Origin: DASCNA01 sp036011305
GTDB lineage: Bacteria > Verrucomicrobiota > Lentisphaeria > Victivallales > GWF2-38-69
NCBI GenBank assembly: GCA_036011305.1
Contig: DASCNA010000049.1
Location: forward strand, 1 to 18,490
DNA: 18,490 nt
Reading direction: 5' to 3'
In this document: positions 1 through 9,541 of the stretch, piece by piece
Numbering within the stretch: position 1 is the stretch's first letter
Layout: each line of letters opens with the position of its first letter
Position numbers and translations under genes: made by a program
The notes under the pieces: model-generated
What the model was told of the DNA's origin: nothing
What the model saw: the letters and a program-made list of their open reading frames with translations, nothing else
Databases searched by the model: none

Positions 1-96
1 GAAAATCAGGAGGTAGAATTTAAAATTAACTGTAACCTTTTAAACAAAATGAATTCTCTTGGTATGCCAGATGCATATAAAGTGAAACGTACATAA
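1..96 (+). pseudogene. 3' end of an IS5-family (IS903-group) transposase, cut by the window edge
   Basis: Frame 1 is open from the first base to the double stop at 94-99, giving 31 residues. The end reads NLLNKMNSLGMPDAYKV, which lines up with my recollection of the IS903 transposase C-terminus (ALNRITLLGMPNSVRI). An IS903-like terminal repeat follows 20 bp after the stop, in the position and orientation expected for the right end of such an element. The 5' part lies outside the window, so I cannot say whether the gene is intact. If it is intact, it encodes a DDE transposase. Confidence 0.72.
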
Positions 97-116
97 TAAT
101 GCCTGGAATCGAGAGC

Positions 117-139
117 AGAAATATTCATTCAACAAAGCC
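117..139 (-). repeat. Right terminal inverted repeat of the IS903-like element
   Basis: Read on the minus strand this is GGCTTTGTTGAATGAATATT plus TCT. The first 13 bases equal the recalled IS903 repeat GGCTTTGTTGAATAAATC, and 16 of its 18 bases match. The tip (GG) is at base 139, and the element extends left into the transposase end. An identical 23-bp copy in opposite orientation lies at 17825-17847, beyond the far side of the gene cluster. Confidence 0.75.
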
Positions 140-237
140 TCACAGCTCTACAAATTACCCAAATTAAAATTGATTACCCAGCAAATTAATTGAGTTTTAA
201 AAGTTTAAACGCTTAGATATACAGACCCATTTTTTAT

Positions 238-256
238 TATTATGCTCAACAAAGCC
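238..256 (-). repeat. Possible second, older IS903-type repeat tip
   Basis: The minus strand reads GGCTTTGTTGAGCATAAT, sharing the first 11 bases with the repeat at 117-139 and pointing the same way. Because both tips face the same direction, they are not the two ends of one element. A nested or decayed neighbour is more likely. Bases 140-237 between the tips show no coding sequence that I recognise. Confidence 0.35.
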
Positions 257-259
257 TTT

Positions 260-281
260 AAAAATTATACGCTACTGCGTA
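260..281 (-). terminator. Weak candidate terminator for the minus-strand operon
   Basis: On the minus strand, just after the MATE stop codon, TACGC-AGTA-GCGTA can form a 5-bp stem with a 4-nt loop, followed by TAATTTTT. The position is right for the end of the operon, but the stem is short. Confidence 0.35.
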
Positions 282-291
282 AGGTCAGTCC

Positions 292-1683
292 CTAAGTAGT
301 TATGGGCTCTGCTAATTTTTTGTGGGTATTCAAATACCTAAGATATAAAAGAATGCTTGAAACACTTAGCCCAAGCACTAGTCCTCCCCATACTCCATAC
401 TCATCTAATTTCAATATAAAAGCCAGGGTATATGATCCGCCAACACCGAATAGCCAATATGAAGTTAAGCAAAATATCATCGGAATAAATGTGTCCTTCA
501 TACCTCTTAATGCTCCATTTAAAATTGTTTGAAAAGAATCTAACAACAAAACAACTGCACCAAAATAAAACAAAATCGTTGCAACAGATAATACTTCATA
601 AAAATTAGCATCATTTGAACTTATGAATATATTTACTATAAATTCTGGAAAAAAGAAGAAAAAAATACAGGAAACAGCACAAATAATAAAACCACAAAAT
701 AAATTAATATATACTGATAAATTAGCATTCCTGAATTTTTTTAAACCAACATTTTTGCTGACTCTAATTGCAGTTGTAATGCTAATAGCTAAAGGAAATC
801 TACAGAATATTGTTGTACTCATTAAAACAATTTGATGAGCTGCCAAAACAACTACCCCAAAATACCCCATCATTATTGCTGAAATAGATAACATCCCCAA
901 TTCTAAGACAAAAGTAAACCCTGCAGGACATCCAATAGTTAGTATTTCTTTGAAATATTTTAATGTAAGATAATCTTTTGTGGAAGTAATCCTTAGATAT
1001 CTGCCAATATCCTTATGGTACAATAGATAAATATACATGCCTATAAAAGTTAGCCATTGAACAATAGCTGTACTAAAACCGATTCCGGCAATACCTAAAG
1101 CCGGAAAACCTAGTTTACCAAATGCAAAAATATAATTTAAAATAGCAACAACAGGTATTCCAAGCAATGAAAAAGCAGTAATAACTTTTGGGTGATTCAA
1201 CGCAGCAGAAAATTCCTGTAATATAAAAAAGCCTAAAAGAGCAGGTAAACCCCAAACTATTGAATGGAGATACTCTTTAGTTTTATATACAACTCCAGGA
1301 TTTTGTTTTATTAAGAGAAGAAATTGTGGTGTATACCATAAAATAAATATAAAAATAATACTAAATATAAAGGCTAAATATATACCATTATATGTTATTT
1401 TTCCAATATTTGAATCTTTTTTTTCCCCAGCGGATCTTGCTATCAGAACTCCAACTGCGCTGAGAGCCCCAAAACCAAATGCCATAAATATGGAAAATAA
1501 AGAATCTCCAAGTGCACCGGCTGCCAACTCTTTTATCCCAAGCATTCCCATCATTATTGTATTAACAACCCCTATCCCTTTTTGAGATAGTAAAGCAGCA
1601 ATAAGCGGTAATGATAAAACAGATGACTCCTTTAGTTCTTTTTTATAATACCCGGAAGTAAAGCCAAAATAATAAAAAGACAT
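292..1683 (-). CDS. MATE-family multidrug/metabolite efflux transporter
   Basis: The 463-residue protein is highly hydrophobic and has the length and two-fold layout of MATE (NorM/DinF-like) exporters, which usually have twelve membrane helices and are driven by Na+ or H+. The N-terminal half carries the family pattern around residues 41-62 (TIMMGMLGIKELAAGALGDS). The second half repeats it (SAIMMGYFGVVVLAAHQI), followed by the usual FPLAISITTAIRVSKNVG stretch. It is the last gene of the minus-strand run, 81 bp after the radical SAM gene, so it is probably the exporter or self-protection gene for the cluster product. That role is inferred from context. The ATG at 1683 is the only good start, but the ribosome site in front of it is poor. 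Confidence 0.9.
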   Translation of the reverse strand: MSFYYFGFTSGYYKKELKESSVLSLPLIAALLSQKGIGVVNTIMMGMLGIKELAAGALGDSLFSIFMAFGFGALSAVGVLIARSAGEKKDSNIGKITYNGIYLAFIFSIIFIFILWYTPQFLLLIKQNPGVVYKTKEYLHSIVWGLPALLGFFILQEFSAALNHPKVITAFSLLGIPVVAILNYIFAFGKLGFPALGIAGIGFSTAIVQWLTFIGMYIYLLYHKDIGRYLRITSTKDYLTLKYFKEILTIGCPAGFTFVLELGMLSISAIMMGYFGVVVLAAHQIVLMSTTIFCRFPLAISITTAIRVSKNVGLKKFRNANLSVYINLFCGFIICAVSCIFFFFFPEFIVNIFISSNDANFYEVLSVATILFYFGAVVLLLDSFQTILNGALRGMKDTFIPMIFCLTSYWLFGVGGSYTLAFILKLDEYGVWGGLVLGLSVSSILLYLRYLNTHKKLAEPITT

Positions 1684-1712
1684 AATTATATTGTACTCAT
1701 TATTTTTATATT

Positions 1713-1740
1713 CCTATATTGAACATAACGATGATTTCAA
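1713..1740 (-). promoter_or_regulatory. Possible promoter for the MATE gene
   Basis: On the minus strand, TTGAAA (plus 1735-1740) and TATAGG (plus 1713-1718) are separated by 16 bp and sit about 30 bp before the start codon. The -35 box is good and the -10 box mediocre. If functional, it would give the exporter some transcription independent of the operon. Confidence 0.3.
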
Positions 1741-1764
1741 AGCCTTTTCTTAAACAATTTATAA

Positions 1765-3699
1765 TCAAAAGACACCTTGATTAGATATGTTTTCTAACAG
1801 TGGTGTCTCTTTTATTATTTCTAATGAAAGAGAATACTCTCCTATTAAAGCAAGTCCTAAAAATGTATTATCTTCTTCAAAAAGTAATTTTTTTGAATGT
1901 AATGATTGCAAAGAATTATTTAATTCAGGTTCCTCCAAATTTAGCATTGCTTTTAAAATATTTTCCTTCTTCAAAGGGTTCTCATTAAGAAGCTTAAGAA
2001 TTCCGGCTTCGTTTGAAGTAAGTTTATGATTTATACATTTATTTGTCCTTGTATCAAAAACTAAGTATTTGCCGTCTTGCTCTGTCATATAAAGTTGTGG
2101 TAAATTCTTTTTTTCAATACTCCAATAGGCTTTCCAGTCACTTACTCTTTTCTGAAGCTTTTCTCCCCAGTTAAAAATACCATCCCAATACTCTGTCGAA
2201 GGATTATAGTTTGAAAATGAATAAGCAATATCATTTATAGTTTCTTCAGGAAAAGGGTAAGCAAAATAATATGAATCAAAAGGACGAAGTACCAAATTGT
2301 ATGTCTCCTGATTAATAAAATAGTCACTGTTTCTATCAAATCTTATTGGAAAAATATCCTGAGGAGGGTAAAGGTGAGCTAGTAAAGGGAGATCATTAAA
2401 AAGTTTTTCTAAAGAAGATTCCAATTCACCTGGAGTTCCTATTAATAAATTCCATTCTAAACCAATATTTGCTAAAAGACATTTTTTTAAAAAGACAATA
2501 TTGCTGAAGGCAGTTGTTCCTTTATTCATGAGTTTTAATGTTGAACTTGAGAAAGATTCTATTCCCGGCTGAATAAATTTTATATTGGCTGCAGCCATGC
2601 TCTGCAATTCCTGTAAACTTAAATTAGCCCTGGTTTCATAAAATATCTCAATATCATTAGGTACATTTAACTCGAAAAATACATCTTTGGGATAATTATG
2701 AGGCATGATCATATCACAAGCAAAAAAATTCTTGCATTCTGAAGAAAATTCAAAAAGTTTGCAAAACTGTTTGATTGCTTTCCGGGGTTCCAGCTTTTTA
2801 TATTTTAAAAATTCTCCCTTATCTATGCCACAAAAAGAACATTGGTATTTTTCTCCCCACCAACATCCACAGGATGTTCTAAAAGTTAATATGGGAGGAA
2901 GTTCTTTAATACAAACGCTATTTTTATAAGCTTTAAGAAACCCTGCATAATCCAAATCCATATTAATGTTAAGGTCTAATTCATCTGGTTCCTGAACATG
3001 TTTATATCCAGCTTTATTATGTTTATCAAAGGTGAAATTTGGGAAAATTCCATTTATTTTAGAGATGTTTTGTTCTTCTCCCCAAAAAAGACAATTAAGA
3101 AATTCTGAAAATGATACTAATGAATTTCCCGAGAAAAAATAATCTATTGAGCTTATCTGTCCAGCCATCGCTTTTACAGCTGGATAGCAGCAGTCTGTAC
3201 CACCCATAACCGTTGTAATATGAGGGTTGATACTCTTCAGTTTATTAGCAAGGCTATATGATGCTGAATTCTGAAAATAAATTGATGTAAAACCTATTAC
3301 ATCTGCAGAGTCAAGCTTATATTTGTTAATAACAAAATCAAAAAAACTTTCAACATTATTCCTTTTATCCAAAATAAGTTTTTTTATATATTCAGAACGT
3401 GAATCACTAGTTGAATAATATCTTTCAAAATAATCTTCATTATTATTCAGCGCATCAGGAAAGGCGAATGGACGAAAAAACCATTCCCCTAAACAATTAT
3501 TAATAGAATCCAGCGACTCCATTAATAAATAATTATCAACTCCTCCAAAATATTCGACAAAATCAATATTTGGATAAATTATTTCTGTACAAACATTATC
3601 TCCAAATTTTTCATCTACTGCTGCTTTCAGTTGCAATAATCCTAAAGAAGGTAAGTTTAATTTAGCAAAAGGCATGTTAACTAGAATAATTTTATGCAT
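1765..3699 (-). CDS. B12-binding-type radical SAM protein of the RiPP-maturation (rSAM_ocin_1-like) family
   Basis: The 644-residue protein has three parts. Residues 1-200 look like a cobalamin-binding fold (N-terminal ILVNMPF, later VMGGTDC and IDYFFSG). The radical SAM domain starts near residue 270. Its cluster motif is spaced CX7CX2C (Cys279, Cys287, Cys290 in GCWWGEKYQCSFCG) instead of the usual CX3CX2C. The IQPGIESFSSSTLKLMNKG and WNLLIGTPGE motifs that follow are typical of the family I know as RiPP maturation radical SAM protein 1 (TIGR03975), members of which are proposed C-methyltransferases. The C-terminal 100 residues resemble the small helical domain seen in that family. The start at 3699 is set by AAGGAAA at 3705-3711, directly after the NRPS stop 15 bp away, which suggests translational coupling. 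Its substrate here is unknown. Late methylation or other C-H chemistry on the cluster product is an inference. Confidence 0.85.
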   Translation of the reverse strand: MHKIILVNMPFAKLNLPSLGLLQLKAAVDEKFGDNVCTEIIYPNIDFVEYFGGVDNYLLMESLDSINNCLGEWFFRPFAFPDALNNNEDYFERYYSTSDSRSEYIKKLILDKRNNVESFFDFVINKYKLDSADVIGFTSIYFQNSASYSLANKLKSINPHITTVMGGTDCCYPAVKAMAGQISSIDYFFSGNSLVSFSEFLNCLFWGEEQNISKINGIFPNFTFDKHNKAGYKHVQEPDELDLNINMDLDYAGFLKAYKNSVCIKELPPILTFRTSCGCWWGEKYQCSFCGIDKGEFLKYKKLEPRKAIKQFCKLFEFSSECKNFFACDMIMPHNYPKDVFFELNVPNDIEIFYETRANLSLQELQSMAAANIKFIQPGIESFSSSTLKLMNKGTTAFSNIVFLKKCLLANIGLEWNLLIGTPGELESSLEKLFNDLPLLAHLYPPQDIFPIRFDRNSDYFINQETYNLVLRPFDSYYFAYPFPEETINDIAYSFSNYNPSTEYWDGIFNWGEKLQKRVSDWKAYWSIEKKNLPQLYMTEQDGKYLVFDTRTNKCINHKLTSNEAGILKLLNENPLKKENILKAMLNLEEPELNNSLQSLHSKKLLFEEDNTFLGLALIGEYSLSLEIIKETPLLENISNQGVF

Positions 3700-3714
3700 A
3701 TTAATTTCCTTATA

Positions 3715-6700
3715 TTATATCAAATCTGATTGTATTGCATCAGCTATTTCCTCTATTTGCTTACTATCTGAAATTATAGAGTAGTGATCTCCTTCTATAT
3801 TTTTTATATTTAAATCATCTATTAGATTACTCCAGCCGTTATCTTTTTTATCAAAAGGATTCTTTCCTTTAAGCCTGAATCCATATTTAGCTTTAAATAA
3901 AGTTGCTTTCCCATTATATGGTTTTGGAGAATATGCCTTTAATGATTCATATTCAATCCTGCCTAAACTTAAAAGTCTCTTCCCATATTTACCGGATTTT
4001 AATAATTCATTATACAAAGCACTGTTATTTATTTTCAGCCCTACTCTATAATCCTTAGCCATTTCACTATTCTTCAAAAAATGACTATCTAACAGATAAA
4101 GACTATGTATTTTTATATTTTTTTCAACTAACTGATTCGCTATTTCTAATGCTATGTTGCCGCCAATGCTCCATCCCCCAATAGCGATAGGTTTAGATGA
4201 AATAAAAGATAGAATATGTTTGAGATAAAGTTCAGCAAGTCCCGATATTGTTTTTATAGGTTTATCAGTATTATAAAAATTATATGATTCAATTCCGTAA
4301 AATGCCTGGTCTTTATTTAAATAAGATGTGAAAGGACAATATAATTCAGCACTTCCCAATCCGGGATGTATAAATATCAACGGAACTGAAGATGCACGAT
4401 GGTTTATATTAAAATTAATAACTGGCTGATAGTTTAATGCCGAATTTTTATTAATTAGATATTTTTCCTGTTTGTTTATCGTATTATTTTTATAAGTCCA
4501 ATTTACTAATAAATTTTCTCCAAAATTTTCGTTAATCATAGAAACAAGGCGAACAGCAGACATCGAGTTCCCCCCAATATCAAAATAACTTTTATCATGG
4601 TCCGTCATATATCTATCTTTTAGGATAGATATCCAGATTTTTACTAACCTCAATTTAACAACATTATGTGGTAGAATCTCTGTCTGAGAGACAGCTTCTG
4701 ATAAAAGTTTGATTTCTTTTAAGCTGTCTTTATCAATTTTACCACTAGTATTTATTGGTAGCGTTTCTAAAAACATAAAAAATGCCGGTATCATATATTC
4801 AGGTAAAGATATCTTTAGACTGTTTTTTATATCTTTGCTTCTCAGTTTTCTGCCGGTATAAAAAGCCACCATGTATTTATCACCATAGTCATCTGTTTTT
4901 ACTATAATTGTAGAATTTTGTATACCTGGAATTTTTAGCATACAGTTTTCTATTCCATCAAGTTCTATTCTGTATCCCCTTATTTTAATCTGATTATCAT
5001 TACGCCCAAGAAACTCTAGATTACCGTCTGGAAGCCATCTCACCAAATCTCCAGTTTTATAAATTCTAAGATTGCGGTTTTTAGCCCTGTCCTCATCTGA
5101 AGCAAACGAATTTTCTATAAAGCGTTTTTTTGTTAATTCAGGTCTATTCAGATAGCCTCTTGCTAGTCCATCTCCACCTATATATAACTCGCCCGGCATT
5201 CCAATCGGGACTGGATGGAAAGCTGTATCTAATACGTATAATGTATTACCTGATAGCGCCTTGCCGATTGGAACACAGTTTTGTACGATTTTTTCTTTTA
5301 GATCACAATAGCAAGCAAATGTTGTTGCTTCAGTTGGTCCATAGACATGAACTAATCTTGTCTTATTATTTTTAGATAAAAAATTTTGTATATTAGCCAG
5401 GTTACATGCCTCACCACCAAACAAAATATCATCAAGTATAAAGAGTGGATTGTTGTTCGCAGATAGAGTTAACTGATTGAATAATGCAGTAGTAATAAAT
5501 GCCTTTTTAACTTTTTTATCAGTAAATTCGTTTTTTATTTTTTTTTCTGAAAGCACAGATTCTTTTGTGAATAAAACACATGAAGCCCCATTTAATAATG
5601 GTCCCCAAATTTCAAATGTTACTGCATCGAATGCAATACTGGCAAGACAAGCTATCGTGTCAGTTTTTAAAATATCTATATAATTACTATTTTTAACTAA
5701 ATTATTTATTGAAAAATGTTCAATCATTACACCTTTTGGTTTTCCTGTAGAACCCGACGTATATATGACATATGCAAGATCTGTTGATTTATTTATATGT
5801 TCAGGGTTTGATTTTGGTTCTTTTCCAATTACAGTCCAATATTTGTCTATGGCTACTGGAAGAGTATCTGTCTCCATTAAAAATACTAAGTTCTCTGTAC
5901 GTCCTGAAGAAGTAAGCACCATTTTACATCCACAGTCATTTATCTTGAATTTCAATCTCTCTTCAGGATCTGCTGTGTCAAATGGAACATAGGCGGCTCC
6001 TGATTTAAGTATTCCAAGGATACCAACTATTATATCGAGAGAGCGGTCTATATAAAGTCCTATCATAGTATCTTTTTTAACCTCTTCATCCCAATGATTC
6101 CTGTACTCTTTCCGTATAGTATGTGCAAGTTGATTAGCTCGTTCATTAAGTTCTCGATAAGTTAGTTTTTTATCTTCAAAGACAACAGCTACATTATCAG
6201 GTGTTTTTTCAACCTGTTCTTCAAACAACTGATGTACAGTTTTATCTTTAGGATAAGGCGCTCCTGTATCATTAAATTCAATTAGAATTTTTTGAAGTTC
6301 TTCATCAGAAATTATAGATTGTTCGGCAATTGATCTTTCCGGATTATTTACCGAATTTTCAATATACACACTGAAATATTGAAGAATTCTATCTATAGTA
6401 TCGGGATCAAATAATTCAGAACTGAAATTACATTCCAAAGTTAATCTACCGTTCCATTCAATGAAATTTAAAAATAAATCCTTGTCTACATAAGAAACCG
6501 GAATTGAAAACCATTCTGTTTTCAGGTCGGTAAATGTTATGGTATCTGGAATTTTATCCATATTAAAAAGTATTGGTGTAAATGGAAATTTATTTATATC
6601 AGTTTGAACTCTTTCACATAATTCCGCAAATGAATAGTCCTCATATTCCAAACTCTGAAAGAAGTTAGTTGTAACTTCCTCAAAATATTTAATAGTAGAA

Positions 6701-9486
6701 TAGTCTGGATCAATATGTATTCCTAGGGGCAGAACGCTGACATAATGCCCCATCAATCTTTCTGTCTCATTTGAATACCTGCCCGAAGTCGCAGTTCCAA
6801 TGAAGAATTCTTCAGAATTGGAAATTTTATAAAGAAAAGAAGAAAAGAGAGAAAGCAGCAAAGCATACAAAGTAGAGTTATTTTTGATAGCAAATTCATG
6901 GAGTTTATCCACAAGCTCCTGATTAAAATCAAGCTGTCTGCTACAGCCTCTGTGTATTCGTTTCTCCGGTCGACTGTAATCATAGGGCAAATTACAGGCT
7001 GAAACACCTCCTGATAACTTCTCAGTCCAGTATTTTAAATTTGATTCCCGATTACTGTCATCTTTATCTTCAATATAGACATTTACAGGTTCCTTCAGTT
7101 GAGGAGTTCTTATTTCACATCCAGCTGAATATAGTTCAGCAAGTTCTTCGATTATTATTCCCAATGTAATTCCATCAACAAAAATATGGTGAGATTTCAA
7201 AACAAGAATATGAGATTTTTCTGATATCTTTAAAACAGCTGCTTCAAAAGGCGGAATATTTATTATATTAAAGGCTCTACTGTTAAAGTCTTTAAGCCAT
7301 TTGCCAACAGCTTTTTTATGAGTGGATTTTCTTTTCTTAGAAAAATCAACAACAGGAAGTTCAAAGTTAAATTCAGGTAAAACTTTCTGCATAATTTTTG
7401 ATGGTTCAATTGTACTTCTAAGTATATCATTCCTCTTAATAATTCTCAGAATTGAATTTTTCATTACTGTATAATTGAAATCTCCATCTAACCTGATACC
7501 TGCTGAAACATTGTAGGTAACTAAACCTGCTTTTTCATCTTCTTCCATTTGAGCAATCTGCCAAAGCTGCTTCTGTTCTCTTGTTAAATTTCTTAAATCC
7601 TCGGGAGGATGATATTCTAAATTTTTAGGTTTTGGAGTATCTTCAGGTAAAAATCCACCTCTCCTTAAGTCTTCCGCACTTTCTTTAGCCGCCTGTATGA
7701 TTAACTCTATATCATCATCTGTATGGGCAGTTGAAAGAAAGCAATGCCGCCATTCCCATATATATACACCTCTTTCAAGCATATGATAATGAAATAAGTC
7801 AAGGTTTCCTTCAAAGTCAAAATGGAATGTGGAAGAAAAATATGTTACATTTATCGGTATTTTATTCTCCTTAAAGTATTCATTGAGGGTATGAGCAAAT
7901 TTCTTTGTTTTCAAATTTAAATTTTCCTGAAGCGTGGGGCCTTCCCTTTTTAACTGATTTAAAATTGCATTAGCTGTGGCTATGACTGCCGGATACTGAC
8001 AAAATGTGCCGCCAAAAAAAGTTCGATCAGCTTCAGGAAATGAATTATCTCCGTATTTCCACAAACCTCCACCATCAATACCATCCAGATATTTAGCCTT
8101 CCCTGCAACTACACCTATAGGTAGAGTTCCACCCAGAATTTTACCGTAAGTTGCAATATCTGCTTCAATTCCAAAAAAAGCCTGAGCGCCCCCAGGGTGA
8201 CATCTGAAACCTGTAATCATTTCATCAAAAATCAGAGTAACTCCAAGTTTAGTTGTAAGTTCTCTTAATTCATGTAAAAATTCCACAGGCTGAAGAGTAA
8301 GATCGCGACTTTGTACAGGTTCAACAAGAACTGCAGCCAACTCATCTGCATGTTGCTGAATTTTCGACAGCGAATCATTATCACCATAATCTAAAACAAG
8401 CATATCTTTTAAAGAACTTTGAGGAATCCCGGGAGTAACAGCAAATAAACTCCCATCTTCGGATTCAATCTGCCCTTCAGCCAAAGTAGTGTCTGAATGA
8501 CCATGGTAGGAGTTCCTGAACATACCAATTCTTTCTTTTCCAGTAGCTGCTCTCGCAAGCCTTATTGCAGCCATAACTGATTCTGTTCCAGTATTACAAA
8601 ATGCAACACGTTCCATATTCGTAAATTCACAGATCAGTTCAGCGGTTTCACCTATAAGTTCAGAACGAGGACCTAGCTGCAATCCATTTTTAACATATTC
8701 GTTAAGGGTACTCATTATAAAATCCGGTCTATATCCAAATAAGTGTACCCCGAATCCCATAGTAATATCAATATACTCATTGCCGTCTACATCCCATAAT
8801 CTTGAACCTTCTGTCCTGGATCCAACAACAGGATATAACATTTCTTTTACAGACATTCTAAAGCCCACTGTCGCTTTACTGTCAGCCAATATTTTTCTGT
8901 ATTTCTGGGTCAACTCTTTTGATTTTTGAGTCTTCTTATTAAAACGCCTGATTAAAGCATCAAGATGGGACTGCTGGCGTTTCTTATATGCTCTCTTTGT
9001 ACTTTCTGTTTTGGCTGACTGCCAGGATTTTACAGTTTTTCTTGGAGTCTCTTTCCTTGCTTCTTTTACAGGTATATTATCCTCCATAGAATTCAGCATC
9101 ATGGCTATAGCCTTCTCACCTTCTTCAGGAACAGTCTTAATGAAATCTGTAATTTTTTCCTCCGCTTGTACGACTGTAACTGAAGAAATTGGAACCTGTT
9201 CCTGCAATGCTTCTGTCTTACCTTCCTCAACCTGACTGGAGTTTTCTAATGATTTTTCTATAATATTTTCGGTTAAATATTTAATTGTATTCAGACCGCC
9301 GAAAGTCATACGAACCGGTATTTTTACTTTATATCTTTTTTCAATCTCTCTTAATACACGGACCATAATTAGTGAATCAGCCCCCATTTCAAGAAAAGGA
9401 AGATCAGGACTTAACTGATCCGGATCAACATTTATATAACCTGCTATTATTCCCTGTAGCTCAACTAAAACATTATTATTTTCCAT
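3715..9486 (-). CDS. Hybrid NRPS: ACP - class III aminotransferase - C - A - PCP - thioesterase
   Basis: The protein has 1923 residues from the ATG at 9486. Domains: ACP at about 5-78 (GADSL, Ser38). A basic, helical linker at 145-205. A PLP class III aminotransferase at about 208-610 (SYHGH, DE at 421-422, Lys449 in YGKILGG). A condensation domain at about 630-1060 with an intact HHIFVDG at 766-772. An adenylation domain at about 1085-1590 (YTSGSTGKPKG, VYGPTEATTF, YKTGDLVRW). A PCP with Ser1641 in GGNSM. A thioesterase from about 1700, with Ser1773 in GWSIGG, Asp1800 and His1901. The ACP-aminotransferase-C-A-PCP order is that of MycA/ItuA, which make beta-amino acids in mycosubtilin and iturin. 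My by-eye specificity code is DAFTLGVTFK, suggesting an aliphatic residue such as Val or Ile, with low certainty. All catalytic residues look intact. It should aminate a beta-keto intermediate, add one amino acid and release the product. Confidence 0.93.
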   Translation of the reverse strand: MENNNVLVELQGIIAGYINVDPDQLSPDLPFLEMGADSLIMVRVLREIEKRYKVKIPVRMTFGGLNTIKYLTENIIEKSLENSSQVEEGKTEALQEQVPISSVTVVQAEEKITDFIKTVPEEGEKAIAMMLNSMEDNIPVKEARKETPRKTVKSWQSAKTESTKRAYKKRQQSHLDALIRRFNKKTQKSKELTQKYRKILADSKATVGFRMSVKEMLYPVVGSRTEGSRLWDVDGNEYIDITMGFGVHLFGYRPDFIMSTLNEYVKNGLQLGPRSELIGETAELICEFTNMERVAFCNTGTESVMAAIRLARAATGKERIGMFRNSYHGHSDTTLAEGQIESEDGSLFAVTPGIPQSSLKDMLVLDYGDNDSLSKIQQHADELAAVLVEPVQSRDLTLQPVEFLHELRELTTKLGVTLIFDEMITGFRCHPGGAQAFFGIEADIATYGKILGGTLPIGVVAGKAKYLDGIDGGGLWKYGDNSFPEADRTFFGGTFCQYPAVIATANAILNQLKREGPTLQENLNLKTKKFAHTLNEYFKENKIPINVTYFSSTFHFDFEGNLDLFHYHMLERGVYIWEWRHCFLSTAHTDDDIELIIQAAKESAEDLRRGGFLPEDTPKPKNLEYHPPEDLRNLTREQKQLWQIAQMEEDEKAGLVTYNVSAGIRLDGDFNYTVMKNSILRIIKRNDILRSTIEPSKIMQKVLPEFNFELPVVDFSKKRKSTHKKAVGKWLKDFNSRAFNIINIPPFEAAVLKISEKSHILVLKSHHIFVDGITLGIIIEELAELYSAGCEIRTPQLKEPVNVYIEDKDDSNRESNLKYWTEKLSGGVSACNLPYDYSRPEKRIHRGCSRQLDFNQELVDKLHEFAIKNNSTLYALLLSLFSSFLYKISNSEEFFIGTATSGRYSNETERLMGHYVSVLPLGIHIDPDYSTIKYFEEVTTNFFQSLEYEDYSFAELCERVQTDINKFPFTPILFNMDKIPDTITFTDLKTEWFSIPVSYVDKDLFLNFIEWNGRLTLECNFSSELFDPDTIDRILQYFSVYIENSVNNPERSIAEQSIISDEELQKILIEFNDTGAPYPKDKTVHQLFEEQVEKTPDNVAVVFEDKKLTYRELNERANQLAHTIRKEYRNHWDEEVKKDTMIGLYIDRSLDIIVGILGILKSGAAYVPFDTADPEERLKFKINDCGCKMVLTSSGRTENLVFLMETDTLPVAIDKYWTVIGKEPKSNPEHINKSTDLAYVIYTSGSTGKPKGVMIEHFSINNLVKNSNYIDILKTDTIACLASIAFDAVTFEIWGPLLNGASCVLFTKESVLSEKKIKNEFTDKKVKKAFITTALFNQLTLSANNNPLFILDDILFGGEACNLANIQNFLSKNNKTRLVHVYGPTEATTFACYCDLKEKIVQNCVPIGKALSGNTLYVLDTAFHPVPIGMPGELYIGGDGLARGYLNRPELTKKRFIENSFASDEDRAKNRNLRIYKTGDLVRWLPDGNLEFLGRNDNQIKIRGYRIELDGIENCMLKIPGIQNSTIIVKTDDYGDKYMVAFYTGRKLRSKDIKNSLKISLPEYMIPAFFMFLETLPINTSGKIDKDSLKEIKLLSEAVSQTEILPHNVVKLRLVKIWISILKDRYMTDHDKSYFDIGGNSMSAVRLVSMINENFGENLLVNWTYKNNTINKQEKYLINKNSALNYQPVINFNINHRASSVPLIFIHPGLGSAELYCPFTSYLNKDQAFYGIESYNFYNTDKPIKTISGLAELYLKHILSFISSKPIAIGGWSIGGNIALEIANQLVEKNIKIHSLYLLDSHFLKNSEMAKDYRVGLKINNSALYNELLKSGKYGKRLLSLGRIEYESLKAYSPKPYNGKATLFKAKYGFRLKGKNPFDKKDNGWSNLIDDLNIKNIEGDHYSIISDSKQIEEIADAIQSDLI

Positions 9487-9492
9487 TACCAT

Positions 9493-9500
9493 TCCTTTCC
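9493..9500 (-). promoter_or_regulatory. Ribosome binding site that decides the NRPS start
   Basis: The minus strand reads GGAAAGGA-ATGGTA-ATG. The site directly abuts the upstream ATG at 9492, which is too close, but lies 6 nt from the ATG at 9486. The second ATG is therefore preferred, giving MENNNVLVEL. Confidence 0.7.
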
Positions 9501-9541
9501 AAATATGTTAACATTTTATTTTATAAAAATCCGGATTTTGC

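Noticed and set aside
1684..1764. Place for a hidden RiPP precursor gene next to the radical SAM gene
   Set aside because: The gap is only 81 bp and has no open frame of useful length. The 15-bp gap on the other side is too small.
2705..2929. Plus-strand open frame opposite the radical SAM cluster motif
   Set aside because: It is a shadow of a strongly conserved coding region. The same holds for the other plus-strand frames opposite the operon, such as 5130-5375, 9011-9235 and 12761-13018.
6753..7007. Second open frame of about 84 codons on the minus strand within the NRPS gene
   Set aside because: It overlaps the conserved condensation domain in another frame and has no recognisable motif.
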